Assembly: GCA_964514395.1 (NCBI GenBank)
Contig: CAZEQK010000014.1
Span: 1 to 64,000 of the forward strand
DNA: 64,000 bases
Source: CAZEQK01 sp964514395
Lineage (GTDB): Bacteria; Bacillota; Bacilli; Tepidibacillales; Tepidibacillaceae
Reading direction: 5' to 3'
Shown here: in pieces, positions 44,476-53,286 of the stretch
Layout: each line of letters opens with the position of its first letter
How positions within the stretch are numbered: position 1 is the first letter of the stretch
Position numbers and translations under genes: made by a program
Notes under the pieces: generated by a model
What the model was told of the DNA's origin: nothing
Databases searched by the model: none
What the model saw: only the letters and a program-made list of their open reading frames with translations

Positions 44476-45324
44476 TTAAAATGAAATTAAAATCCCACCA
44501 TTACCAGCATAGGTTCCAATTGTTGGACCGATATCCGTTAAAATGATTTTTGCATATTGATATCTCTCTTCTATCATCTTCTTTACTTTGATTGCTTTTT
44601 CTTCACAATTGGAATGGGCGATTCCTAGAATTTTTTTCTCAAGATTGTACCCATATTCTTCAAGTAAGTCAACAAGACGTTTTATGGCATTTTTTGAACC
44701 CCTTACCTTATCAATAATATCTAATGAACCTTCATAGCTATTCTTCATTATTATTTTTATCGATAAGACGGAAGCAATCTTTCCTTTCACCCGATCTAAT
44801 CTACCACCTTTGATCACATTTTCTAATGTATCTAAAAATATAAAGGTGTTGGTATTATTGACGATTTCCGTCACTTTGTTGGTGATGTCAATATAGGAAT
44901 ATCCATTTTCAATCAGTTTTGCTGTTTGATTAACAATGAGCCCTAATCCAATCGAAGCATTTTTTGAATCGATAGCGGTAATATTGGCATTTGGATAATC
45001 TTCTTTGTACATGTCAATAGCAAACTTTGCATTTTGAAAGGTACTACTTAATTGCGAAGATAGGGACAGGACAATTCCCTCATCCTTTGGTTCTAAGTTA
45101 TCTTTATATAGCTTATAAAATTCATAGGGCGATGGTGCAGCTGTCTTTGGTAGCTCTTCCTGTTCATTCATTTTTGAATAAAATTCATTTACATTAAGAT
45201 TCACTCTATCAAAATAGGTATTTTGCTGAAAGGTAACATGGAGTGGTGCAATATTTACATTGTTTTTAGCTATTAAGTCTTGAGGTAAATCACAGCTACT
45301 ATCAGTAAATATTTTAATCGTCAT
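44476..45324 (-). CDS. DegV family fatty-acid-binding protein
   Basis: A 282-residue protein. TIKIFTDSSCDLP and KTAAPSPYEFYKLY at the N-terminus and the SSQLSSTFQNAK motif mark DegV/FakB-type proteins. Known FakB members bind an acyl chain for phosphorylation by FakA. No fakA is nearby. ATG at 45324 follows GGGGG by seven bases; a TTG two codons upstream is less well spaced. Confidence 0.88.
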   Translation of the reverse strand: MTIKIFTDSSCDLPQDLIAKNNVNIAPLHVTFQQNTYFDRVNLNVNEFYSKMNEQEELPKTAAPSPYEFYKLYKDNLEPKDEGIVLSLSSQLSSTFQNAKFAIDMYKEDYPNANITAIDSKNASIGLGLIVNQTAKLIENGYSYIDITNKVTEIVNNTNTFIFLDTLENVIKGGRLDRVKGKIASVLSIKIIMKNSYEGSLDIIDKVRGSKNAIKRLVDLLEEYGYNLEKKILGIAHSNCEEKAIKVKKMIEERYQYAKIILTDIGPTIGTYAGNGGILISF

Positions 45325-45394
45325 AAACAATCCCCCAAATCATTCTATTTTCAAATAATATCATAACAATTTTCTTTTAGAAGAGCATCTATCA

Positions 45395-45595
45395 CTACTT
45401 TTGTTCGTTTCTAAAGGTAAATATGATTGTTTTTTTTGTTATCTTTTTTAGTTCATCTTCAATCGTTTTTAAATCATTCATTGATACATCCTCTTTCTTT
45501 TCCTCTTCTAGTTTCTCTATCATATAGATCATTAATTTTAATTTACTTTTAATATATTGTAATTGCTTTGTCATATTAAAAATTGGAGTAGACAT
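45395..45595 (-). CDS. Small coiled-coil protein (66 aa)
   Basis: ATG at 45595 with AAAGGATG upstream. The product is helical and heavily charged (QLQYIKSKLKLMIYMIEKLE, then LKTIEDELKKITKKTI). No family recognised. It lies between the agrD terminator and the DegV gene and could be read separately from either. Confidence 0.45.
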   Translation of the reverse strand: MSTPIFNMTKQLQYIKSKLKLMIYMIEKLEEEKKEDVSMNDLKTIEDELKKITKKTIIFTFRNEQK

Positions 45596-45675
45596 CTTTA
45601 TCATCCTTTCAAAATTATCTTACCACTAATAAACTATTTTACACAAAAAATAAATATATTACATTAAGGTAAACA

Positions 45676-45704
45676 AAAAAAACGGGCACCCAACGCCCGT
45701 TTTA
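45676..45704 (-). terminator. Intrinsic terminator of the agr transcript
   Basis: AACGGGC/GCCCGTT stem, 7-base loop, and eight Ts on the minus strand, 33 bases after agrD. Confidence 0.9.
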
Positions 45705-45736
45705 ATTAAATGTTTATCTTCTATATGTTTCTCTAG

Positions 45737-45847
45737 TTATTTTTTTGGTTGCTCAGGTTGATAAAGGAAAAAAATACTAGCTGTATTCATCTCTATTAAT
45801 GCTATTGCTGAAAAGATGGTTGCCATCATTTTAAAAGCTTTTTTCAT
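45737..45847 (-). CDS. agrD: AgrD-like cyclic autoinducer peptide precursor (Ser-type)
   Basis: A 36-residue ORF overlapping the 3' end of agrB by 17 bases, with GGAGGTGGAACGAG upstream. The layout matches AgrD: a basic, amphipathic leader (MKKAFKMMATIFSAIALIEM), a core (NTASIFFL, residues 21-28), then the C-terminal recognition tail YQPEQPKK corresponding to D/E-E-P-E-x-P of staphylococcal AgrD. The ring-forming residue is Ser24 instead of the usual Cys, so a lactone ring between Ser24 and Leu28 is predicted, as in Ser-type staphylococcal peptides. Cleavage after Leu28 is expected. Secreted signal sensed by AgrC. Confidence 0.8.
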   Translation of the reverse strand: MKKAFKMMATIFSAIALIEMNTASIFFLYQPEQPKK

Positions 45848-46472
45848 CTCGTTCCACCTCCGATCTCTCTTTTTTTAATTGAAAGAAATGATCTATGGTG
45901 TATAAAAACTTATAACCAAATGGAGTTAAGGTAAAGCTTTGAAGTAACAAACCAACTGATGAGAAAAACGAAACGGTTGGAAATTCTAAGAAGAAAAAAT
46001 GAAGGATTATATTTATGATGAGCCATATAAGTAGAAATCCTATGCTTGTCTGCTTAAAAAAAAGCTTTTTATTTTCTGCAATAGGACGATTATGAGCAGC
46101 ATGTGGCACGTATAAAATAGTAACAAGAGAAGAAAATATAAATGTAATAATGATAAGATATAAAATACTATGAGTGTTTGGTAAATCTTGAAGTAACAAG
46201 GGAGGGATGACGAATAATACAAGAGATGTAACAAAGCAACGGTAGAAAGTGGACATATGCACTCCACCTGAAATGATGCGGAATAGAACAAAGGTGATAA
46301 TAATAGAAAACATCGCTATAAAAATATCTAGAAGTAGTGCTATAAGAATGAAAAATAGTAATTTTGACATTGTACTTAAAGTAACTTCAATTCCATATCG
46401 AATATAATCAACATCACCTCGTTCTGCTTTCTTAGCAATTTTGATTGCTAAATAATGGGAAATTTTAGTTAT
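45831..46472 (-). CDS. agrB: AgrB-type autoinducer maturation protease, non-ATG start
   Basis: About 213 residues, with several membrane helices. The Cys-protease pair is seen in SGGVHMSTFYRC (His72 and Cys79 in the long numbering, seven apart as in S. aureus His77/Cys84). An ATG exists at 46370 but leaves out a conserved-looking N-terminal segment, TKISHYLAIKIAKKAERGDV plus DYIRYGIEVTLS, that is in frame and typical of AgrB. The upstream ribosome site AAAGGGGAG is followed in frame by ATT, ATT, ATA, ATA; the last ATA (46470-46472), nine bases away, is taken as the start. AgrB removes the AgrD tail and closes the ring at the membrane. Confidence 0.8.
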   Translation of the reverse strand: MTKISHYLAIKIAKKAERGDVDYIRYGIEVTLSTMSKLLFFILIALLLDIFIAMFSIIITFVLFRIISGGVHMSTFYRCFVTSLVLFVIPPLLLQDLPNTHSILYLIIITFIFSSLVTILYVPHAAHNRPIAENKKLFFKQTSIGFLLIWLIINIILHFFFLEFPTVSFFSSVGLLLQSFTLTPFGYKFLYTIDHFFQLKKERSEVERDEKSF

Positions 46473-46515
46473 TATAATAATCTCCCCTTTATATTTAATT
46501 AAATCAACTTAATAA

Positions 46516-47847
46516 CTATACTAGTGGTATTTCTATTGTAAAGCTTGTTATTTTTTCAGTAGATTCTACTAGAATTTGCCCTTTATATTTATCTATTGCT
46601 CCCTTTACTATAGCTAAACCATATCCACTATTTTCATTATCTTTCTTAGTAGTATACCCCTTTTTGAACATTAAATCAATTACTTTTTTGTTAATTTTTG
46701 GTCCGTTGTTCGATATTTTAATGATAGCTTTATTATCTACTTTTCCCCAATAAAGTTCAATAAAAGGCTTTTTTACTGTAGCATTTGATGTAGCATGTAA
46801 GGCATTATCTAGAAGATTACTAATCATTTTGACTAAATCGTAGCCTTTGATTATTGAAAAAGAATCACTTGTATTTACATTGATATTAAAGGCTATTCCT
46901 TCGGACTCAATTTGTTCAATTTTTGTATGTAAAAAAGCACTTACTGTAGGATTCTTAATTTGAATCACTCTATTTATTCTTTTTGAATTATGAATTATGT
47001 TTGACATATAATCCTGTAATTGATCGTACAAATTTGCCTGAATAAGACCATTTATTGTATTTAACTCATTTACAAAATCATGTCTCTCCATTTTTAATTT
47101 ATCTAACAAACCTTCTAAATACCTGTTATAACTACTTTCTGTTCGATTAATCTCTTTTTTTGCATTTAAATTCATTACCTTCATGATAAATAGTATGAGA
47201 AAGACATTTGTTATAATTAGTAGAATACTAGTAAACGGTAACCCGTAAATATTAAAAATAACTTTTTTATGTAAGAAGGTATTTTTCATATAAAAAGAAT
47301 AATTCAGGTAAATGATAACAAATAACTGTAGTAACGCTAAAAACAAGATACTAAGCCAATAATATGTGATTCTTTTATTCATAAATTTCTTTCGGTACCA
47401 TATTGTTATTGACGTATTTTTGATATTCAGATACCAAATTCCAATAATGATTGGAATTAAGTATAGTATAGTTAAAATAAACTTAGTTAATAAACTATTC
47501 ATAATTTGATCATAATCTATAAAATTAAGGAAAATAGAAAAAAGGATAATTTCACTAATTAACGCTGATATTAATGCAAAAACAGTCATAACAAAAGAAG
47601 TTCTCCATTTCATTTTAAAAAATATCTTATAGAGAACAAATATTGAGAAAACCTCAATAATAATGCGGAAATCAGTGATTAAGTTGAAATACCAAAGTAA
47701 ATCAGATACCAAGGCTGCAGCAGCTGCCATAAAAAGAGTTCTATACTTGATAGCGTTAAATTGATGGCCTAGAACTGTTGCGCCCCAAATCATCATTACA
47801 TACATTTCTGGAATGGAAATGAATAGATAATTGATTAAAAAATCCAT
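46516..47847 (-). CDS. agrC: AgrC-like sensor histidine kinase (GHKL type)
   Basis: A 443-residue protein. Residues 1-215 form six or seven membrane helices, the expected autoinducer-binding region. The kinase part has an H-box ERHDFVNELNTINGLIQ, N-box NLLDNALHATSN, and GYTTKK...GYGLAIVKGAI as the ATP lid. These fit the HPK10/AgrC family. It stands first in the agrC-agrB-agrD order. The matching LytTR response regulator (AgrA) is not in the window. ATG follows AGAGGAG. Repeats with AGTTAAA and TTGTTGAAA in its 265-bp upstream region could bind a LytTR regulator, but this is weak. Confidence 0.85.
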   Translation of the reverse strand: MDFLINYLFISIPEMYVMMIWGATVLGHQFNAIKYRTLFMAAAAALVSDLLWYFNLITDFRIIIEVFSIFVLYKIFFKMKWRTSFVMTVFALISALISEIILFSIFLNFIDYDQIMNSLLTKFILTILYLIPIIIGIWYLNIKNTSITIWYRKKFMNKRITYYWLSILFLALLQLFVIIYLNYSFYMKNTFLHKKVIFNIYGLPFTSILLIITNVFLILFIMKVMNLNAKKEINRTESSYNRYLEGLLDKLKMERHDFVNELNTINGLIQANLYDQLQDYMSNIIHNSKRINRVIQIKNPTVSAFLHTKIEQIESEGIAFNINVNTSDSFSIIKGYDLVKMISNLLDNALHATSNATVKKPFIELYWGKVDNKAIIKISNNGPKINKKVIDLMFKKGYTTKKDNENSGYGLAIVKGAIDKYKGQILVESTEKITSFTIEIPLV

Positions 47848-48112
47848 CGAAACGCTCCTCTATCATACAAAATTTGCTATCTATTATCAGTATACTATTA
47901 GTAATACTTATTAAAAATATAAATATATCTTTTTTTCACAATTTTTTAACTGTTTCAACAATTTTAGTACCTATGCACTATTATTTTGACGAAAACTTGA
48001 ACTTATCTAAAGGTTTATATTATTGATAATAAATAGGTTTTGCACCTTCTAAATGGGTATAATTAATTATTTTTTTAAAAAAGTTGTTTTTTATCCCATC
48101 AGACTTAATTTA

Positions 48113-48628
48113 TTACAGTATTTTTAATGTTTGTATGGTGTACTTCACCAATCTACTAATATCTTCTATATTATCTTCGTCAATTTTCCTACCAAAAGAA
48201 AGGGTGATTTCATCAAAGTATTCCCCATCTATGCCACTTTCGCCAAAATAAAAGAAAACTTTTTGGTTGATAGATGGACGATGACCCCAAATTTTATTTA
48301 ATTTATTCCTGATTATCTCACATTCTCGTTTAGGTTCTATTATCTTTAAAATAAATGTAACTATAATTTCACACCCAGGTTTTAAGTCATTCTTTATTTC
48401 TGATATTTCTTTCATCAAATCTTCTGTGTCAACACTTAGATGGATTTCTGAAAGAATATCTTTTATTGCATTTGCCAGCTTAAATTGCATAATAAACTTT
48501 CTCGCCATTTTAGCTAAATCAACTCGGTCTTCTCGATTCGTCACTAAAATCTCCCCAGATAAATCGATATCATAAATTTCTCCTTCTAAAACAACTTTAA
48601 TATTTTCAAATATGGTTGGATCAAACAT
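48113..48628 (-). CDS. Unknown soluble protein (171 aa)
   Basis: ATG at 48628 follows AAGGAGTGAG; an upstream in-frame ATG is less likely. The protein begins MFDPTIFENIKVVLEGEIYD and alternates short strands and helices (EIIVTFILKIIEPKRECEII). I recognise no domain. It is upstream of agrC on the same strand but 265 bp away, so probably separate. Confidence 0.6.
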   Translation of the reverse strand: MFDPTIFENIKVVLEGEIYDIDLSGEILVTNREDRVDLAKMARKFIMQFKLANAIKDILSEIHLSVDTEDLMKEISEIKNDLKPGCEIIVTFILKIIEPKRECEIIRNKLNKIWGHRPSINQKVFFYFGESGIDGEYFDEITLSFGRKIDEDNIEDISRLVKYTIQTLKIL

Positions 48629-48797
48629 GATAAAAATCTCACTCCTTATCCTATTTCTCATACCTATTAACCATATTTCCTTCATCCTAAATGTGGTATA
48701 AAAATATTTAAATTTATTTCCATGAATGAAAAAAACCCTTTCCGGGAAAATTATAATTGTATTTTGTAAAAATATTAAATGAAAGGAGATTTTGTTT

Positions 48798-48989
48798 ATG
48801 CCTCAACAACCATTAACACAATTGGAATTACAAAATTTAAGAGCCTTAATATCAGGACACGACTTAGCAAATCAAAAACTACAAGAATATTCCAATCAAT
48901 GTCAGGATCCTCAAATTAAACAAATGCTCCAGCAATCGGCTCAATCTGCTCTTAATACAAAACAACAGCTTATGTCATATTTACAATAA
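48798..48989 (+). CDS. Small CotF-associated coat-like protein
   Basis: A 63-residue, Gln-rich helical protein (MPQQPLTQLELQNLRALISG, then ANQKLQEYSNQCQDPQI). ATG at 48798 follows AAAGGAGA. Two-part coat proteins of this type, a short Gln-rich helical half followed by a CotF-like gene, are common in Bacillus. The pair probably forms a Coat_F type structural unit of the spore. Confidence 0.65.
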   Translation: MPQQPLTQLELQNLRALISGHDLANQKLQEYSNQCQDPQIKQMLQQSAQSALNTKQQLMSYLQ

Positions 48990-49001
48990 GGAGGTATTAA
49001 T

Positions 49002-49247
49002 ATGCAAGAAAAACAAATGGTCAACGATGTGTTAAGTATGGTTAAAAGTAGCCTTGGAACTTATGCTCAAATGATTAGTGAAACATCTAATCAACAACTA
49101 AGACAAACCTTACAGCAAATCAGAAATTCTGATGAACAATTTCAATATCAACTATTTAATGTAGCAACACAAAAAGGGTATTATTATCCTGCACAGCAAG
49201 TAACAGATGCAGAGATTCAAAAAGTAAGAACAGAATTAGGACAATAA
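49002..49247 (+). CDS. CotF-like spore coat protein
   Basis: An 81-residue protein of the Coat_F type: QMVNDVLSMVKSSLGTYAQM, LRQTLQQIRNSDEQFQYQLF and KGYYYPAQQV, the last a typical Tyr-Pro motif of the family. Twelve bases after the preceding gene, RBS AAGGAGG. Likely expressed late in sporulation and incorporated in the coat. Confidence 0.8.
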   Translation: MQEKQMVNDVLSMVKSSLGTYAQMISETSNQQLRQTLQQIRNSDEQFQYQLFNVATQKGYYYPAQQVTDAEIQKVRTELGQ

Positions 49248-49256
49248 TACGATGCA

Positions 49257-49286
49257 GGGGTGGTTTTGATATCACCCTTTTTTTAT
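49257..49286 (+). terminator. Intrinsic terminator of the coat gene pair
   Basis: GGGTG/CACCC stem with an AT-rich loop, then seven Ts. Confidence 0.65.
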
Positions 49287-49355
49287 GGTATATAAACTTC
49301 TTTTAATTTTAATAATAGAGATATTTAATAACTAAAAGAAAAGGGGTTGATATGA

Positions 49356-49547
49356 ATGATGACGATTATTATTACCATCCTATTCGTTGTTTTATTCTTA
49401 GCTTGGAAATCCTATGCTAATCAAGAAAGCAAGAAGGAAAAACCTCTAATTTATATGCAAGGGGAAAACGTTGATGATGATTCTGACGCCGATATGCAAG
49501 AACAATATAAATATATCAATCATACAGAACAAAATGATAAAGAATGA
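49356..49547 (+). CDS. Small membrane-anchored protein (63 aa)
   Basis: An N-terminal hydrophobic helix (MMTIIITILFVVLFLAWKSY) is followed by a charged, Asp/Glu-rich tail (GENVDDDSDADMQEQYKYI). RBS AAGGGG is seven bases upstream of the neighbouring out-of-frame ATG and 12 of this one. No family recognised. Ends at a shared terminator with truA. Confidence 0.5.
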   Translation: MMTIIITILFVVLFLAWKSYANQESKKEKPLIYMQGENVDDDSDADMQEQYKYINHTEQNDKE

Positions 49548-49550
49548 ATA

Positions 49551-49577
49551 AAGTAACCCTCCTTAGAGGGTTACTTA
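49551..49577. terminator. Bidirectional terminator between small ORF and truA
   Basis: AAGTAACCCTC/GAGGGTTACTT perfect stem with CTTA loop. Confidence 0.82.
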
Positions 49578-49582
49578 TATTA

Positions 49583-50320
49583 TTAATAAAACACCTTAAA
49601 TAAATATAAGCCTTGGCTTGGTACTGTTTCTCCTGCATATTGTCGATCCTTTAATTCTAATATCTTTTCAACCTCTTGATACGAACGCTCACCCAATCCA
49701 ACCTCAATAAGTGTACCTGTTAAAATTCTTATCATTTTATATAAAAAACCATTCCCATGATAAATAATCTCTATTTCGTCATCATTTTTATTAATATCGA
49801 TTTGATAAATCTCTCTTATCATTGATTTTTTTTTTGATTTTGTAGCTGTAAATGAGTGAAAATCATGCATACCGATTAAATAGCTAGCTGCCTTTTTCAT
49901 TTTTTCTATATCTAATCTTTTTGGTACATGATAGGTATAATTTCTTTTTAATGCTGTTGGAATTTTACCATTCCAAATTTTATATACATAAATTTTAGAT
50001 TTTGCTGAATGACGTGCATGAAAATCTTCATTCACGGTTTCTAAGCTTTTTATTACGATATCTTGGGGTAGCATCTCATTACATGTATACAATAACCTAT
50101 CTAAGTCAAGCACTTGCTCCGTTTCAAAGTGGGCTACCTGCTCAAATGCATGAACTCCTGCATCTGTCCGACCAGAACCATGTATTTCAACGGCTTCCTC
50201 AATCAGCTTTGAAAGCAACATCTCCACCTTCTGCTGAATTGTTTTATCAGAATGACTTAATCTTTGCCAGCCCTTGTACTTAGTCCCATCATATTCTAAA
50301 ACCATCTTATATTTTGTCAT
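49583..50320 (-). CDS. truA: tRNA pseudouridine(38-40) synthase
   Basis: A 245-residue enzyme. The catalytic Asp lies in GSGRTDAGVHAFEQVAHF; the FLYKMIRILTGTLIEVGLGE and LEYDGTKYKGWQRL motifs are typical. It modifies the tRNA anticodon arm. ATG follows AGGAGTAACC. It is a single gene here, away from the ribosomal operon with which it is often linked. Confidence 0.95.
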   Translation of the reverse strand: MTKYKMVLEYDGTKYKGWQRLSHSDKTIQQKVEMLLSKLIEEAVEIHGSGRTDAGVHAFEQVAHFETEQVLDLDRLLYTCNEMLPQDIVIKSLETVNEDFHARHSAKSKIYVYKIWNGKIPTALKRNYTYHVPKRLDIEKMKKAASYLIGMHDFHSFTATKSKKKSMIREIYQIDINKNDDEIEIIYHGNGFLYKMIRILTGTLIEVGLGERSYQEVEKILELKDRQYAGETVPSQGLYLFKVFY

Positions 50321-50419
50321 GAAAGGTTACTCCTTTAACCACAGATCATATTTACGTAAATAAAATACATGGATTATCGTTATTCACGCTATCTCATCTT
50401 AACAAACATTCGTAACTTG

Positions 50420-51008
50420 ATAAAGTGAAACTTCATTCAGATGGGTTTTCTGAATGTTAGTTGAACTTATCCAGGAGCTTAGCGCCGCTTGATAAAAGAT
50501 ATAGCGGCGGTTAGCTGTCGGGCAAAGTGAAACTTCATTCAGATGGGTTTTCTGAATGTTAGTTGAACTTATCCAGGAGCTTAGCGCCGCTTGATAAAAG
50601 ATATAGCGGCGGTTAGCTGTCGGGCAAAGTGAAACTTCATTCAGATGGGTTTTCTGAATGTTAGTTGAACTTATCCAGGAGCTTAGCGCCGCTTGATAAA
50701 AGATATAGCGGCGGTTAGCTGTCGGGCAAAGTGAAACTTCATTCAGATAGGTTTTCTGAATGTTAGTTGAACTTATCCAGGANNNNNNNNNNNNNNNNNN
50801 NNNNNNNNNNNNNNNNNNNNNNNNNNNNNNNNNNNNNNNNNNNNNNNNNNNNNNNNNNNNNNNNNNNNNNNNNNNNNNNNNNTTCAGATGGGTTTTCTGA
50901 ATGTTAGTTGAACTTATCCAGGAGCTTAGCGCCGCTTGATAAAAGATATAGCGGCGGTTGGCTGTCGGGCAAAGTGAAACTTCATTCAGATGGGTTTTCT
51001 GAATGTTA
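50420..51008. repeat. 102-bp tandem repeat array with two hairpins per unit
   Basis: At least four partial or complete units of 102 bp, starting 50422, 50524, 50626 and 50728, and again at 50869 and 50971 after a gap. Each unit has CATTCAGA/TCTGAATG and CCGCT/AGCGG hairpins. Units are nearly identical (single base changes near 50747 and 50960). Not coding. The array lies between truA and the TRAP operon. Confidence 0.9.
50783..50882. other. Assembly gap of 100 Ns
   Basis: Exactly 100 Ns, a scaffold placeholder. The repeat phase before (50728) and after (50869) differs by 141 instead of a multiple of 102, so the true distance and unit number are unknown. Confidence 0.97.
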
Positions 51009-51086
51009 CTTTATTATTTTATACATAAACTTCTCATATTAATCGTTTCTCTAATCAACAACATTAAATAATATCAAAAAAAACAC

Positions 51087-51120
51087 AAAAATAGCTGTTG
51101 ATATACTATCAACAGCTCGG
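51087..51120 (-). terminator. Intrinsic terminator of the TRAP operon
   Basis: AGCTGTTGATA/TATCAACAGCT perfect stem followed by ATTTTTGTGTTTTTTTT on the minus strand. Confidence 0.85.
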
Positions 51121-51132
51121 TTGTATACTAAA

Positions 51133-53271
51133 TCAAAGACTAGTAAGTTGCTTTCCTTTTGTATTTAAAACAAGTAATAGTACTGCCCCAATAATTCCAA
51201 TTAAATCGGTGATTATACCTGGATATATTAATAGCAAAGCAAAAATACCAAATAAAAACCTTAATGGGATGGAGACAGAGTTCTTAAAGTACCCCTCAAC
51301 AGCAATGGACAGCAATAATACACCAACTATTGAAGTAATTGCAGTAATGATAATATTGATTAACGAAGCATCTATCATCAGCATTTGATGAGAGAAAACA
51401 AACATATATGGAACAATGAATCCTGCTATCGCAAGCCTCATCGCTTGAAAACCAGTTTTATTTGGATCTCCACCACTAATTCCAGCTCCTGCAAAAGCTG
51501 CTAATGCGACTGGAGGAGTTAAATTCGCAAATATACCAAAGTAAAATACAAACATATGAGCAATAAATATCGCATTTTGACTAGATCCTGCTAATTCTCT
51601 AAATAAAGGTGTTTGTAAAAGAATTGGGGCTGCCATTGTACTTGTAATGATATAGGTTGGTATACTAGGTAATCCCATGCCTAATACCATGGATGCAATC
51701 ATGGTGAAAAATAAGGTAATGATTAATTGCAAAAATGGCGAATGTATGGCTGCACCAATGGAAACGACCCAGTTTGCAACATCTAGAGCAATTCCTGTTA
51801 AGGTTGCTACACCAACAACAATACCAACGGTTCCACAGGCTAGTGCAACTGATATTGAAGTTCTTGCCCCATCTTCTAAAGCAGCCTTAAAATCAGGTAA
51901 ATCCATCTCATCTGATTTTATATTTAACTGCCTTCTTAATAAATTTATGGCAAGAGGTATCAATACAATAATGAATAATTCCCACCAATCTAATCTTACA
52001 TGAGGAATGGCTTCACCAAATAGTATGGCTAATATTTGTTTTTCGAAAATAACAAAAGCCGAAATCGGTAATATCCATGCTAACATCCTTCTGGTACCTG
52101 ATATAATTACGGTTGTCATAATTGACCAAAAGGCAGCATAGAATGGTGTTTTCCCTGTAAACAGTAAGAATATCAAGATAAACATTGGGATCAATAAATG
52201 TCCTCGTTCAGCTATGACCTCTTTTATTTTAGGTAATTGATTCTTAGGAATTCCTTTTAAATCTTTCTTAGAAGCTCTAAAGTGAACCTGCAAAAGTACT
52301 CCAAAATAATATAGAAGTGCTGGAATAATACCTGCTAATATTATTTTTTGATAAGGAACAGCTAGTGTTTCGGCCATAATAAAAGCTGCAGCTCCCATTA
52401 TTGGAGGCAAAATTTGTCCACCGACACTTGCAGCGGCCTCAACTGCACCTGCGAAGTTCTTATGATACCCAACTTTTTTCATTAATGGAATAGTAAAAGT
52501 ACCAGTTGTAACAACATTCGCAATAGCAGAGCCATTAATTGATCCTAGAAATCCACTTGCTATTACCGCAACCTTTGCTGGGCCACCCTTTGAACCCCCT
52601 GCAATTGCTAATGCTAGATCATTAAATAATTGACCCATTCCTGATTTACCTAGAAAAGCACCGAATAATATAAATAGGATAATGTAACTAGCTGAAACAC
52701 CCACAGCAGTTCCAAGTATACCTTCAGTAATATAAACTAAATGTGAAATGATTGCTCTAGAAATATTTAAAATGATATGACTATTCAATGCTGGATAGAT
52801 GGATAATTTATTATAAAAGCCATAAATTAAAAATGTTATTGCTAATATTGGTAATCCCCAACCCATTACTCTTCTTGCCGCATCTATTACTAAAAATATA
52901 GCAAGCATTCCTATGATTAAATCAAAATTATTAATCGCTCCACCTGTAGAAATGATTCTATCCGAAACGATAAACATATAAACCGCTATTCCGATTGATG
53001 CAGCGGCAAAAATCAAGTCATAAAACGGAATATGATCCCTTCTTGATTTTTTTGTCATTGGATATAACAAAAAGGCTAGCATCATTAAAATATAAAGGTG
53101 CACGGAGCGTTGTTCAATATCCACTAACGGACCAGCAAAGGATGTATACAAATGGAATAGAGATAATCCTACAGCAAATATCATGATTATGTTTTTAATT
53201 GGCTTCATTATTGATGTACGAGTGACGGATTCCCGATCATACTTCTCTAATACTGCCTCTTCTTTTTTCAT
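51133..53271 (-). CDS. TRAP transporter fused permease subunit (TAXI type)
   Basis: A 712-residue membrane protein that fuses the small (4-helix) and large (12-helix) permeases of a TRAP secondary transporter. Signature segments include GAFLGKSGMGQLFNDLALAI, GGSKGGPAKVAVIASGFLGS, SVGGQILPPIMGAAAFIMAE and MVLGMGLPSIPTYIITSTM. ATG follows TGAGGTG. Works with a TAXI solute-binding protein; substrate unknown. Last gene of the operon. Confidence 0.93.
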   Translation of the reverse strand: MKKEEAVLEKYDRESVTRTSIMKPIKNIIMIFAVGLSLFHLYTSFAGPLVDIEQRSVHLYILMMLAFLLYPMTKKSRRDHIPFYDLIFAAASIGIAVYMFIVSDRIISTGGAINNFDLIIGMLAIFLVIDAARRVMGWGLPILAITFLIYGFYNKLSIYPALNSHIILNISRAIISHLVYITEGILGTAVGVSASYIILFILFGAFLGKSGMGQLFNDLALAIAGGSKGGPAKVAVIASGFLGSINGSAIANVVTTGTFTIPLMKKVGYHKNFAGAVEAAASVGGQILPPIMGAAAFIMAETLAVPYQKIILAGIIPALLYYFGVLLQVHFRASKKDLKGIPKNQLPKIKEVIAERGHLLIPMFILIFLLFTGKTPFYAAFWSIMTTVIISGTRRMLAWILPISAFVIFEKQILAILFGEAIPHVRLDWWELFIIVLIPLAINLLRRQLNIKSDEMDLPDFKAALEDGARTSISVALACGTVGIVVGVATLTGIALDVANWVVSIGAAIHSPFLQLIITLFFTMIASMVLGMGLPSIPTYIITSTMAAPILLQTPLFRELAGSSQNAIFIAHMFVFYFGIFANLTPPVALAAFAGAGISGGDPNKTGFQAMRLAIAGFIVPYMFVFSHQMLMIDASLINIIITAITSIVGVLLLSIAVEGYFKNSVSIPLRFLFGIFALLLIYPGIITDLIGIIGAVLLLVLNTKGKQLTSL

Positions 53272-53286
53272 GTTAACACCTCAACT

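Noticed and set aside
50420..51008. CRISPR array
   Set aside because: The 102-bp units have no unique spacers; whole units are nearly identical, so it is a tandem repeat.
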